Shown in pieces: positions 53,333-61,869 of a DNA stretch of 63,498 nt; position 1 is the first letter of the stretch; each line of letters starts with the position of its first letter. The notes below the pieces were generated by a model. That model saw only the letters and a program-made list of their open reading frames with translations, was not told where the DNA came from and made no database searches. A program made the translations under genes and the position numbers. Location of the stretch: positions 1 through 63,498 of the forward strand of contig NZ_JARXWG010000022.1 in assembly GCF_029893105.1 (NCBI RefSeq), given 5' to 3'. Source of the stretch: Parabacteroides sp. PF5-9. GTDB taxonomy: Bacteria; Bacteroidota; Bacteroidia; Bacteroidales; Tannerellaceae.

Positions 53333-54823
53333 ATGCAATTAAGAAGATATATACATATCGTTTTTATAACTGTAACAACCGTTTTTTACAGTCAGGCACA
53401 GAAAGAGGCTAATAACTGGTATTTTGGCTATGGGGCAGGATTAACTTGGAATACTACCCAGGATACTGTGACTGCTACAGGTCTATTTGGTACACCGAAT
53501 CTTATATTGAAAGGCTTGCCCACCGCCCTTACAGGCTCTTCTATCAGCACATTAGAAGGTTGTTTTTCTTTATCTGATAGTAAGGGTGAACTATTATTTT
53601 ATTCAGATGGAAAGACTGTTTGGAATAAAAATAATGTAGCCATGCCCAATGGAACTGGGCTGACAGGAAATGACTCGTCTACTCAATCAGGAATAATTAT
53701 ACCGTATCCGGGGATACCAAATAAATACATAGCAGTAACATTAGGGGTAAATTTGACAGATAATCTTTCCTATTCTATTATCGATATGACTTTGGATGGT
53801 GGTTTAGGAGATGTTGTACTGGCTGAAAAGAATATCCGATTTGTAGGACATTCAGGAAAAACCGGTGAAACGGTGACTTCTGTCAAGCATGCAAACGGAC
53901 AGGATTATTGGATTATTGCGCCAGGTAGAGGGCAAAACCCCACTTACATGAATGCTTGGTTGGTCACCTCTCAAGGTATTTCTACAACCCCTGTTGTTAC
54001 AACATTACCCATCTACAATACAAGTCAGAACGTTGGTGCTTATATGAAAATATCGGCAGACGGGAAATCATTTGCATGGGTAACACATGCGTATAAACAG
54101 CTTGTTTATGGCAAATTTGATGCATCAACAGGTCTTTTCAGTAATGTTAAACAAGTTGGAACAGAGAGTAATCCGTATGGTGTTGAGTTTTCTGCAAGTG
54201 GTAAATATGTGTTTGTTACTCACGAAGGTTCCGGTAGACCCTTGTATGTCTATGATTTTGAAGATTTGATGTCAGATACAGAAACGCGTAAAGTATATAC
54301 AATGCCTGGAGGATCTACCGGAGCTCTTCAATTAGGGCCTGACGGTAGAATGTATATTGCTTTAAGTGGTAATACTTTTTTGTATGTTATCGATAATCCG
54401 GAAGATTTTGAAAACCTTAGAATATATCAGTTGCCAAATTATTTTTTAGGAACAGGTAGTTCATTACGAAGTGGTTTAGGACTTCCCTCTTTCGCCGCTA
54501 ACTGGTTCTCGGTCTCTATTGATGCTGATCAATCGTTTTGTGTGAATACCTCACAAGATTTTACAGTCATACTCAACCAGTCCGGTGCAGATGAAATCGC
54601 CTATACCGAATGGGATTTTGGAGAAGGAGGATCATTCTTAAAAGACACCAATGTGAGTTCAGGCACACAGACACATTCGTACACCTATGAGAAGCCGGGA
54701 ATGTATAATATTACTGTACGTTCATATCTGGCCGATGGGAAAGAGGTGGCTTCAGAAACGATTACAGTCAAGGTCAATCCTTGTGTATTGCCGGTGAATC
54801 CGAATATTCACTTGTATAATTAA
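53333..54823 (+). CDS. propeller-PKD surface protein 1 (propeller type 1, PKD type A)
   Basis: A 496-aa exported protein. The signal peptide ends at YSQAQ, followed by the family start KEANNWYFG. Residues about 30-390 form repeated beta-propeller-like blades (EGCFSLSDSKGELLFYSDG, GVEFSASGKYVFV, LGPDGRMYIAL). A PKD domain (TEWDFGEGG near 424) follows, then a short conserved tail CVLPVNPNIHLYN. Similar propellers in Flavobacteriia usually carry a T9SS type B domain; here it is absent. Diagnostic type 1 segments are TGLFGT and NKYIAVTLG; the PKD is type A (ITVRSYLADG). Confidence 0.78.
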   Translation: MQLRRYIHIVFITVTTVFYSQAQKEANNWYFGYGAGLTWNTTQDTVTATGLFGTPNLILKGLPTALTGSSISTLEGCFSLSDSKGELLFYSDGKTVWNKNNVAMPNGTGLTGNDSSTQSGIIIPYPGIPNKYIAVTLGVNLTDNLSYSIIDMTLDGGLGDVVLAEKNIRFVGHSGKTGETVTSVKHANGQDYWIIAPGRGQNPTYMNAWLVTSQGISTTPVVTTLPIYNTSQNVGAYMKISADGKSFAWVTHAYKQLVYGKFDASTGLFSNVKQVGTESNPYGVEFSASGKYVFVTHEGSGRPLYVYDFEDLMSDTETRKVYTMPGGSTGALQLGPDGRMYIALSGNTFLYVIDNPEDFENLRIYQLPNYFLGTGSSLRSGLGLPSFAANWFSVSIDADQSFCVNTSQDFTVILNQSGADEIAYTEWDFGEGGSFLKDTNVSSGTQTHSYTYEKPGMYNITVRSYLADGKEVASETITVKVNPCVLPVNPNIHLYN

Positions 54824-54855
54824 GAATTAAGAATTAAAAAATTAAATAGATCATT

Positions 54856-55599
54856 ATGATACAGAAACTAACATTTATTGCGCTATTTACAGCAGTTGTA
54901 GGACTGGGTTCTGCTTACGGGCAGGTGACTGTCGGGTCGAATATTGCTCCGGCCAAAGGAGCTTTGTTGGAGATCAAAAGTGAAGAAACAGCTAATCCGA
55001 CTAGTGTCACAGATGCTACGAACGTTACATCTACCAAAGGTGGATTAGGATTATCTCGTGTACAGTTGGTTAGTTTAACCACCTTACAGCCATTTATCGG
55101 TACATCAGATGCCGAATGGACAGGTGCAAATCTGGCTACGACAAAAATGAAACATGCCGGATTGATGGTGTACAACCTGAACGAAACCTCTCCGTTTAAA
55201 AAAGGCGTTTATGTATGGAATGGTGAAAAATGGACACCGCTAAAAATGGGTAGTACAGCTGATAGCCGTTATTTCTATGTGCCTTCATTTAATATACCGT
55301 TGGCTACTCCCGGAAGTACAGAACTTACTTTTGATCTTTATGCGCAGTATAAAAATCAGTTTACCAAAGCGGGCAACGATAAATTTGTCAGTAATAATAG
55401 CGCATTAACGACAGTGCCTTCTCCGGATGAAGGTCAACTGTATGCTGCTACTGAACTGGATTATATTATCACGTATTATGATGATGCGATCATCGAAGTG
55501 ACCAGCCTGACCAATGATGGTAAAATGAAGTATAAAGTGAATTCCGTAGAGACAACACCTAACTCATTTATCAATGTGGTCTTTGTCGTAAAAGAATAA
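54856..55599 (+). CDS. short fibre-like exported protein, paralogue 2
   Basis: A 247-aa exported protein (signal to about YGQ, residue 22), paralogous to the protein at 52616 with the same order of blocks: GLGLSRVQL, KMKHAGLMVYN, KGVYVWNGEKW, FDLYAQYKNQFTKAGN and a terminal NVVFVVKE. It has an insert of about 20 residues rich in Thr/Asn after the first block. It again precedes a propeller-PKD gene, but with a period-22 element between. Unknown function. Confidence 0.68.
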   Translation: MIQKLTFIALFTAVVGLGSAYGQVTVGSNIAPAKGALLEIKSEETANPTSVTDATNVTSTKGGLGLSRVQLVSLTTLQPFIGTSDAEWTGANLATTKMKHAGLMVYNLNETSPFKKGVYVWNGEKWTPLKMGSTADSRYFYVPSFNIPLATPGSTELTFDLYAQYKNQFTKAGNDKFVSNNSALTTVPSPDEGQLYAATELDYIITYYDDAIIEVTSLTNDGKMKYKVNSVETTPNSFINVVFVVKE

Positions 55600-55618
55600 G
55601 AGCAGAGGCGTTTTCTTG

Positions 55619-55700
55619 TTAGAGGTACGTCTAAACATATTTAGAGGTAGGTGTAATTGAATTTAGAGGTACGTCTAAATTCTTTTAGACCTACCTCTAA
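55619..55700 (-). repeat. period-22 palindromic element, copy 3 (inverted)
   Basis: The reverse complement of the order seen at 10071 and 23185. Plus-strand TTAGAGGTACGTCTAAA-type units start at 55619, 55641 (the CACC-type variant) and 55663, exactly 22 bp apart, and the single opposed unit is at 55684-55700. It occupies most of the 151-nt gap between two genes of the surface locus. Confidence 0.85.
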
Positions 55701-55750
55701 CAGTAAATGGCTCTGGTTTTTTTTAAAAGTGTTATTTTACTATTTGAATA

Positions 55751-57232
55751 ATGAAGCAAAAGAGTATTTATATTATCTGTTTATTGACAGTAACCGTTTT
55801 TTACAGCCAGGCTCAAAAAGAAGCATATAACTGGTTTTTTGGATACAATGCAGGCCTAACCTGGAATAATACGCGTAGTATGGATGCGTTGGGATTGGGT
55901 GGCACTGCTACGGATACATTATTAAGTAATCTGCCGACCTCAACCTCCGGTTCGAAAATATATACCAATGAAGGGTGTTTTACACTTTCCGACACGAAAG
56001 GGAATGTGTTGTTTTATTCAGACGGCTCAACAATATGGAATCAAATACATGGTGTGATGCCAAACGGTACCGCTTTGGGAGGAAACGGAACCTCTACGCA
56101 ATCAGGTATTGTTTTGCCTTTTCCCGGACGTTCCAATCAATATATAGCGATCTCGATAACGCATACATCAGGAAATGATATGCAGTATGCGGTGATCGAT
56201 ATGACTCAGGAGAGTGGATTAGGTGCTGTCACTTCACGAAATAATGCGTTTAAAGGACATAGCGGAAGTTTAGCAGAAAGCGTAACTTCCATTATTCATG
56301 CCAATAAACGGGATTACTGGATTGTAGCGCCAGGGAAAGGCAGTACGGCTTACCTGAATGCCTGGTTAGTGACTTCCGACAGCGTACATATGTCAGTTCC
56401 TGTTACTGTTGCAACACTACCGGCCGGCAATACTGGTTCATCCAATGGATATATTAAATTTACACCTGACGGCAAGCATTTCGCTTATGCCACCTGGCAA
56501 GGAAATAATTTGTTTTTTGGAGATTTTGACGCTTTAACCGGGACGTTTAGTAATCTGAAATACCTAGCGAATAATGCCTATGGGGTAGAATTCTCCCCAT
56601 CAGGGAAATACCTGTATCTATCGCACCGTTCGTCGCAATCTACCGGAAAACATATTCAAGTATACGATTTTGAAGCCTTGTTGGCAGCCACTGACCCGAC
56701 GACAGTACCTTGTCAGTGGTATCCTCCTACCTCTGTTTTAGGAGCCGTACAATTGGGGGTCGATGGACGAATTTATATCTCTATGAATGGTTCTACTGCA
56801 GCCTATGTGGTAGACAATCCGGAAGAGTATCCCGATTTAAGGCTTTATCAGATCAACAATTTTTTAGCAAATGGATCATTTCAAAGAGGTCTTCCCTCTT
56901 TTGCGGCCAATTGGTTCTCGGTCTCTATTGATGCCGATCAGTCGTTTTGTGTGAATACATTACAAGAATTTACGGTCACACTTAACCAATCCGGATCTGA
57001 TGAAATCGCCTATACTGAATGGGATTTTGGAGAAGGTGGTGCTTTCTTAAAAGATACCAATGTGAGTTCAGGAACGCAAACACATTCGTATACCTATGAG
57101 AAGCCGGGATTGTATAATATCACTGTACGTTCTTATCTGGCTGACGGGAAAGAGGCGGCTTCGGAAACCATTACGGTGAAAGTCAATCCTTGTGTATTGC
57201 CGGTGAACCCGAATGCACACCTTTTTAATTAA
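55751..57232 (+). CDS. propeller-PKD surface protein 2 (propeller type 2, PKD type A)
   Basis: A 493-aa paralogue of the protein at 53333. The signal peptide and QAQKEAYNWFFG start are shared, but the propeller is type 2 (NLPTSTSG, SNQYIAIS, SGLGAV) while the PKD is type A (ITVRSYLADGKE, ETITVKVNPC). The tail is CVLPVNPNAHLFN. Blade motifs include VEFSPSGKYLYLS and LGVDGRIYISM. Because a type 2 propeller is joined to a PKD nearly identical to that at 53333, the gene looks recombinant. Confidence 0.78.
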   Translation: MKQKSIYIICLLTVTVFYSQAQKEAYNWFFGYNAGLTWNNTRSMDALGLGGTATDTLLSNLPTSTSGSKIYTNEGCFTLSDTKGNVLFYSDGSTIWNQIHGVMPNGTALGGNGTSTQSGIVLPFPGRSNQYIAISITHTSGNDMQYAVIDMTQESGLGAVTSRNNAFKGHSGSLAESVTSIIHANKRDYWIVAPGKGSTAYLNAWLVTSDSVHMSVPVTVATLPAGNTGSSNGYIKFTPDGKHFAYATWQGNNLFFGDFDALTGTFSNLKYLANNAYGVEFSPSGKYLYLSHRSSQSTGKHIQVYDFEALLAATDPTTVPCQWYPPTSVLGAVQLGVDGRIYISMNGSTAAYVVDNPEEYPDLRLYQINNFLANGSFQRGLPSFAANWFSVSIDADQSFCVNTLQEFTVTLNQSGSDEIAYTEWDFGEGGAFLKDTNVSSGTQTHSYTYEKPGLYNITVRSYLADGKEAASETITVKVNPCVLPVNPNAHLFN

Positions 57233-57255
57233 AAATTTTAAATTAAATATTTGAG

Positions 57256-58752
57256 ATGAAAAAGTTCTTTTTAATCTGTTTCTCACTCACAACTGTTTTT
57301 TGTGTACAAGCGCAGAAAGAGGCGAATAACTGGGTTTTTGGAAATAATGCGGGTTTGACCTGGAATACGACACGTTCATTTCAAGCTACAGGCTTGTTGG
57401 GTACAGCCAATGATACCACATTGACCAATTTGCCTGATTTTCTTACAGGATCGGTCATGTCCATGCTGGAAGGATGTTTTTCACTGTCGGATGCTGATGG
57501 GAATTTATTATTCTATTCCAATGGATCTACCATCTATAATGCGGCACATGGCACCATGGCGAATGGAACAGGTTTAGGTGGAGATAGTTCATCAGCACAA
57601 TCAGGCATCATTTTCCCGTATCCGGGACATCCTAATCAATATATAGCTGTTTCAGCAGGGGCGACAAATAGTGATAGGGTAGAATATTGTATCGTAGATA
57701 TGACTGCAAATGGTGGATTAGGAGCAGTTACAACCAAAAATGTGAAACTTACAGGATATTCCGGGACGTTGGGTGAGAGTGTGACATCCATTTTACATGC
57801 CAATGGCGAAGATTATTGGATCGTAGTGCCTGGAAAAGGAACCTCTTCTGCTTTCAATGCCTGGTTGGTGACCTCCAGTGGAGTGACAACTACACCTGTA
57901 ATAACGACATTAACACCTCCTTCACTTGCATCAAACGGCTCCAGAGGATACATTAAATTTACACCGGACGGCAAACATTTTGCTTGGGCGACATTTGTAG
58001 ATACGTATTTGTATTGGGGCGATTTTGATGCTGCAACTGGTCAATTCAGCAATATAAAGAATCTGACTTATCCTGATTCAGGAAATGCTTTTTACGGGGT
58101 TGAATTTACTGCTTCAGGTAAATATCTATATGTGTCCGGAGTAGGTTCTGGTAAAATTTACGCTTATGATTTTGAAGCGTTATTGGCTACGAGTAATCCA
58201 GCTTCAGTTACGCCACAAACATTTCTCATAAAGTCGGGAAGTGCCTATGCACTTCAGTTAGGACCGGATGGAAGAATTTATCTCTCTATAATGAGTTCCA
58301 GAAACGGTTATATCATAGATAACCCGGAAGAATTTTCTAATTTAAGACTTTACGAACTTACCAATTTTCTTCCCAGTGGTAGTTTTCAAGCTGGACTTCC
58401 CTCTTTTGCTGCCAACTGGTTTAATGTTTCTTTTGATGGCGATGACTCTTTTTGTGTAGGAACGCCTCAGACCTTTAATGTGACGATAGAGTCTGTATCC
58501 GGAGTCGATGAAGTTTCACATACCGAATGGGACTTCGGCGACGGAAGCGCCATTATCACAGATACAAATGTCAACGGTACGCAGAGTCATACACATACCT
58601 ATGCAGAAAAAGGGGTGTATACAATCACAGTGCGGGTATTTAAAAAGAGTGATGGTTCAGAGATGACCAACCAGCGGCAACGCTTTAATGTCAAAGCATC
58701 CTCTTGCGTCTTGCCAGTGAACCATAATATCAGTACGATGGAGTATTACTAA
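57256..58752 (+). CDS. propeller-PKD surface protein 3 (propeller type 2, PKD type B)
   Basis: A 498-aa paralogue with a signal ending FCVQAQ. The propeller is type 2 (NLPDFLTGS, NQYIAVSAG). The PKD is type B: HTEWDFGDGSAIITD, GVYTITVRVFKKSDGSE and RFNVKASSC. The tail is CVLPVNHNISTMEYY. The type B tail has HN instead of PN and is two residues longer than type A. It starts 23 nt after the previous gene and ends 9 nt before the next, so it is clearly in an operon. Confidence 0.78.
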   Translation: MKKFFLICFSLTTVFCVQAQKEANNWVFGNNAGLTWNTTRSFQATGLLGTANDTTLTNLPDFLTGSVMSMLEGCFSLSDADGNLLFYSNGSTIYNAAHGTMANGTGLGGDSSSAQSGIIFPYPGHPNQYIAVSAGATNSDRVEYCIVDMTANGGLGAVTTKNVKLTGYSGTLGESVTSILHANGEDYWIVVPGKGTSSAFNAWLVTSSGVTTTPVITTLTPPSLASNGSRGYIKFTPDGKHFAWATFVDTYLYWGDFDAATGQFSNIKNLTYPDSGNAFYGVEFTASGKYLYVSGVGSGKIYAYDFEALLATSNPASVTPQTFLIKSGSAYALQLGPDGRIYLSIMSSRNGYIIDNPEEFSNLRLYELTNFLPSGSFQAGLPSFAANWFNVSFDGDDSFCVGTPQTFNVTIESVSGVDEVSHTEWDFGDGSAIITDTNVNGTQSHTHTYAEKGVYTITVRVFKKSDGSEMTNQRQRFNVKASSCVLPVNHNISTMEYY

Positions 58753-58761
58753 ATATAGTCT

Positions 58762-60252
58762 ATGAAAAAGTTATTTTTAATCTGTTTCTCACTCATAACC
58801 GTTTTTTGTGTACAGGCACAAAAAGAAGCTAACAACTGGTTTTTTGGGCAAAAATGTGGTATTACATGGAATGCAACACAAGATCTGACGGTTACCGGTT
58901 TGTTTGGAACGGCAGATAAGGAGTTGATCGGTTTACCGACGATTGTTCCGGATGCATCTAATATAAAGATTTCTACTCAGGAGGGTTGCTTTTCGCTATC
59001 AGACAATAATGGTGATCTTCTATTCTATTCTGATGGGAAAACTATATGGAACAAAAACCATGCAATTATGTCTAATGGTATTGGTATGAATGGGGATAAT
59101 TCTTCTACTCAATCGGGTATAATCATACCTTATCCGGGAAAATCGAATAAATATATCGCTGTTACATTAGGAGTTTATAATACGAATAATATCTCTTATT
59201 CAGTGATAGACATGGCTTTAGATGGTGGATTAGGAGGGGTGGAAAATCCTAGAAACACCTTGTTTGTTGGACAGTCTGGTATCGTTGGAGAGACGGTGAC
59301 TTCTATCCGGCATGCCAATGGAAAAGATTATTGGGTCGTAGCTCCGGGTTGGGGAAACTCGTCTTATATGAATGCATGGTTGGTGACGGAAAATGGTATT
59401 TCTACTACACCTGTAATTACGTCTTTAAATATTAGTACATCCCCCAATGCAGGATATATGAAATTCTCCCCTGATGGAGAATCTTTTGCTTGGGCGACTC
59501 ATGGGAATGCCCGTTTATTTATAGGAAAATTTGATACGTCGACAGGGAATTTTTCAAATATAAAATCGATGTCATTAAATTCCTATGGAGTCGAATTTTC
59601 GGCTTCGGGTAAATATTTATACAGTGGAAATGGAAGCGGTAAAGTTTATGCTTGGAATTTTGAAGATTTGACAAACGCGTTAGATCTAAGTTCTGTGCCA
59701 CGTAAAGAATTTTCTTTTTCTGGCGGAGGGTGCTGGGCGCTTCAATTAGCACCTGATGGACGTATTTATATTGCGGCTCACCAACAAACTTATTTATATG
59801 TAATCGATAACCCGGAAGAATATGACAGCCTACGTATTTACAGGTTGCCTACTGCTTTTTTAGGAGCAGCAGGTGTGGTACAATGCCGATTAGGTTTTCC
59901 AACCTTTGCGGCGAACTGGTTTAATGTCTCCTTTGATGGCGATGATTCATTCTGTGTGAACACTCCGCAGACATTTAATGTTATAATAGAAAAAAGTTCT
60001 GGTGTGGATGAAATAGGCTATACCGAATGGGACTTTGGCGATGGTAGCGCCATTATCACAGATACAAATGTCAGCGGTACGCAAACGCATACACATACCT
60101 ATGCCGAAAAAGGGGTGTATACAATCACAGTGCGGGTATTTAAAAAGAGTGATGGTTCGGAGATGACAAGCCAGCGCCAACGATTTAATGTCAAGGCATC
60201 CTCTTGCCTGTTGCCAGTGAATCATAATATCAGTGCGATGGAGTTTTATTGA
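58762..60252 (+). CDS. propeller-PKD surface protein 4 (propeller type 1, PKD type B)
   Basis: A 496-aa paralogue. Its signal peptide is almost identical to that of the gene just upstream (KLFLICFSLITVFCVQAQ), yet the propeller is type 1 (TVTGLFGTAD, SNKYIAVTLG, DGGLGGV). The PKD is type B, with DNA nearly identical to the previous gene over the PKD region. The tail is CLLPVNHNISAMEFY. A type 2-like leader on a type 1 propeller is a further sign of mosaic origin. Confidence 0.78.
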   Translation: MKKLFLICFSLITVFCVQAQKEANNWFFGQKCGITWNATQDLTVTGLFGTADKELIGLPTIVPDASNIKISTQEGCFSLSDNNGDLLFYSDGKTIWNKNHAIMSNGIGMNGDNSSTQSGIIIPYPGKSNKYIAVTLGVYNTNNISYSVIDMALDGGLGGVENPRNTLFVGQSGIVGETVTSIRHANGKDYWVVAPGWGNSSYMNAWLVTENGISTTPVITSLNISTSPNAGYMKFSPDGESFAWATHGNARLFIGKFDTSTGNFSNIKSMSLNSYGVEFSASGKYLYSGNGSGKVYAWNFEDLTNALDLSSVPRKEFSFSGGGCWALQLAPDGRIYIAAHQQTYLYVIDNPEEYDSLRIYRLPTAFLGAAGVVQCRLGFPTFAANWFNVSFDGDDSFCVNTPQTFNVIIEKSSGVDEIGYTEWDFGDGSAIITDTNVSGTQTHTHTYAEKGVYTITVRVFKKSDGSEMTSQRQRFNVKASSCLLPVNHNISAMEFY

Positions 60253-60309
60253 TTTATAAGCTTTATTCTTGTAGAAGTAAAAGAAATAATAAATATTAGG
60301 AATAAAAAG

Positions 60310-61854
60310 ATGAGTCGAATCACGTATTTAAGCAAAAACAGAAGAGGTTTCTATATTACAGTTTTGTTATTAACAACCGTTTTTTACAGTCAGGCACAAA
60401 AAGAGGCCAATAACTGGTTTTTTGGCCAAAGAGTCGGAATTACATGGAATGATACACGTGATGTTACCGTAACAGGGCTGTTTGGTACCCCTGATATAGA
60501 GTTAAAAGGTTTGCCAACAATCGTTCCGAATGCTTCTTCCATAACGTTAGCCACTCAGGAGGGTTGTTTTTCTTTATCAGATAGCAATGGTAATCTGTTG
60601 TTTTATTCGGATGGTATAAGGGTTTGGAATCGCAATCATAGTTTGATGCCTAATGGTAATAGCTTAACGGGGAATGATTCTTCTACTCAATCGGGTATTA
60701 TTATGCCTTATCCGGAGAATCCCAATAAATATATTGCTGTTACATTAGGAACCAGTACCAATACATTGTCTTATTCTGTGATAGATATGACTTTAAATAG
60801 TGGATTAGGAGATGTTGAAACAGCCACTAAGAACACCATGTTTACGGGGTATACCGGTAATGTTTCTGAGGCTGTAACCTCCATTCGGCATGCCAACGGA
60901 AAAGATCTATGGGTGGCAGTACCTGCCAAAGGTACGCAGAATATGTATGCTTGGCTGATAACCAAAGACGGTGTCTCTGCCAATCCGGTTGTTTCATCGA
61001 CCTCTGTTTCTTTAACAGGCAATGTAGGTTATATGAAATTCTCACCTGATGGAACGCATTTTGCCTGGGCTGGAGGTGATCACAATTTATATATGGGTAA
61101 TTTTGATACCGCTACCGGTCAGTTCTCTAATATAAAACGTCTTACGCCCAGTCCTGCAGAATGTTATGGTAGCGGATATGTTTACGGATTAGAATTTTCC
61201 GCTTCAGGTAAATATTTATATGTTTCGACAGCAGAAGGTGGAACGCTTCAGGTTTGGAAGGTAGATGCATTGATGGCAGCTTCTGATCCAGCCTCTGTAC
61301 CATCTCATATATTGAATTTCCCAGACTGTCCTATTTTAGGTGCTTCGCAATTAGCCCCGGATGGACGTATTTATATTAGTGCGTATTATAAAACACATAT
61401 GTATGTTGTCGATAATCCGGAAGAGTATGATGATTTAAGAATATACCAGTTACCAACCGGTTTTTTGACAGGGAATAATGTGCATTGTCGAATAGGCCTC
61501 CCCTCTTTTGCCGCCAACTGGTTTAATATCTCCTTGGAAGGAGATGATACGTTCTGTGTAGCTACCCCTCAAACGTTTAATGTGATCATCGAAAAAAGTT
61601 CCGGTTCGGATGAGATTTCACATACCGAATGGGATTTTGGCGATGGAAGTGCCCTTATAAAGGACACAAACGTAAATGGCACCCAAACGCATACGCATAC
61701 ATATGAGAAAAAGGGCGTATATACCATCACGGTTCGAGTATTCAAAAAAAGCGATGGATCTGAAGTTACCGGCCAACGACAGTGCTTCAACGTAAAAGTG
61801 GCATCCTGCCTGTTACCGGTGAATCATAATATTAGTACGATGGAATTTTATTAA
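60310..61854 (+). CDS. propeller-PKD surface protein 5 (propeller type 1, PKD type B)
   Basis: A 514-aa paralogue, the longest, because of about 10 extra residues before the signal core (MSRITYLSKNRRGFYITVLL). The signal ends FYSQAQ as at 53333. The propeller is type 1 (TVTGLFGTPD, PNKYIAVTLG, LGDV) and the PKD type B (VFKKSDGSEVTGQRQ). The tail is CLLPVNHNISTMEFY. The blades carry LEFSASGKYLYVS and LAPDGRIYISA. No ATG follows before the signal core, so this start stands. Confidence 0.78.
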   Translation: MSRITYLSKNRRGFYITVLLLTTVFYSQAQKEANNWFFGQRVGITWNDTRDVTVTGLFGTPDIELKGLPTIVPNASSITLATQEGCFSLSDSNGNLLFYSDGIRVWNRNHSLMPNGNSLTGNDSSTQSGIIMPYPENPNKYIAVTLGTSTNTLSYSVIDMTLNSGLGDVETATKNTMFTGYTGNVSEAVTSIRHANGKDLWVAVPAKGTQNMYAWLITKDGVSANPVVSSTSVSLTGNVGYMKFSPDGTHFAWAGGDHNLYMGNFDTATGQFSNIKRLTPSPAECYGSGYVYGLEFSASGKYLYVSTAEGGTLQVWKVDALMAASDPASVPSHILNFPDCPILGASQLAPDGRIYISAYYKTHMYVVDNPEEYDDLRIYQLPTGFLTGNNVHCRIGLPSFAANWFNISLEGDDTFCVATPQTFNVIIEKSSGSDEISHTEWDFGDGSALIKDTNVNGTQTHTHTYEKKGVYTITVRVFKKSDGSEVTGQRQCFNVKVASCLLPVNHNISTMEFY

Positions 61855-61869
61855 AAAGGGAATTTAAAG

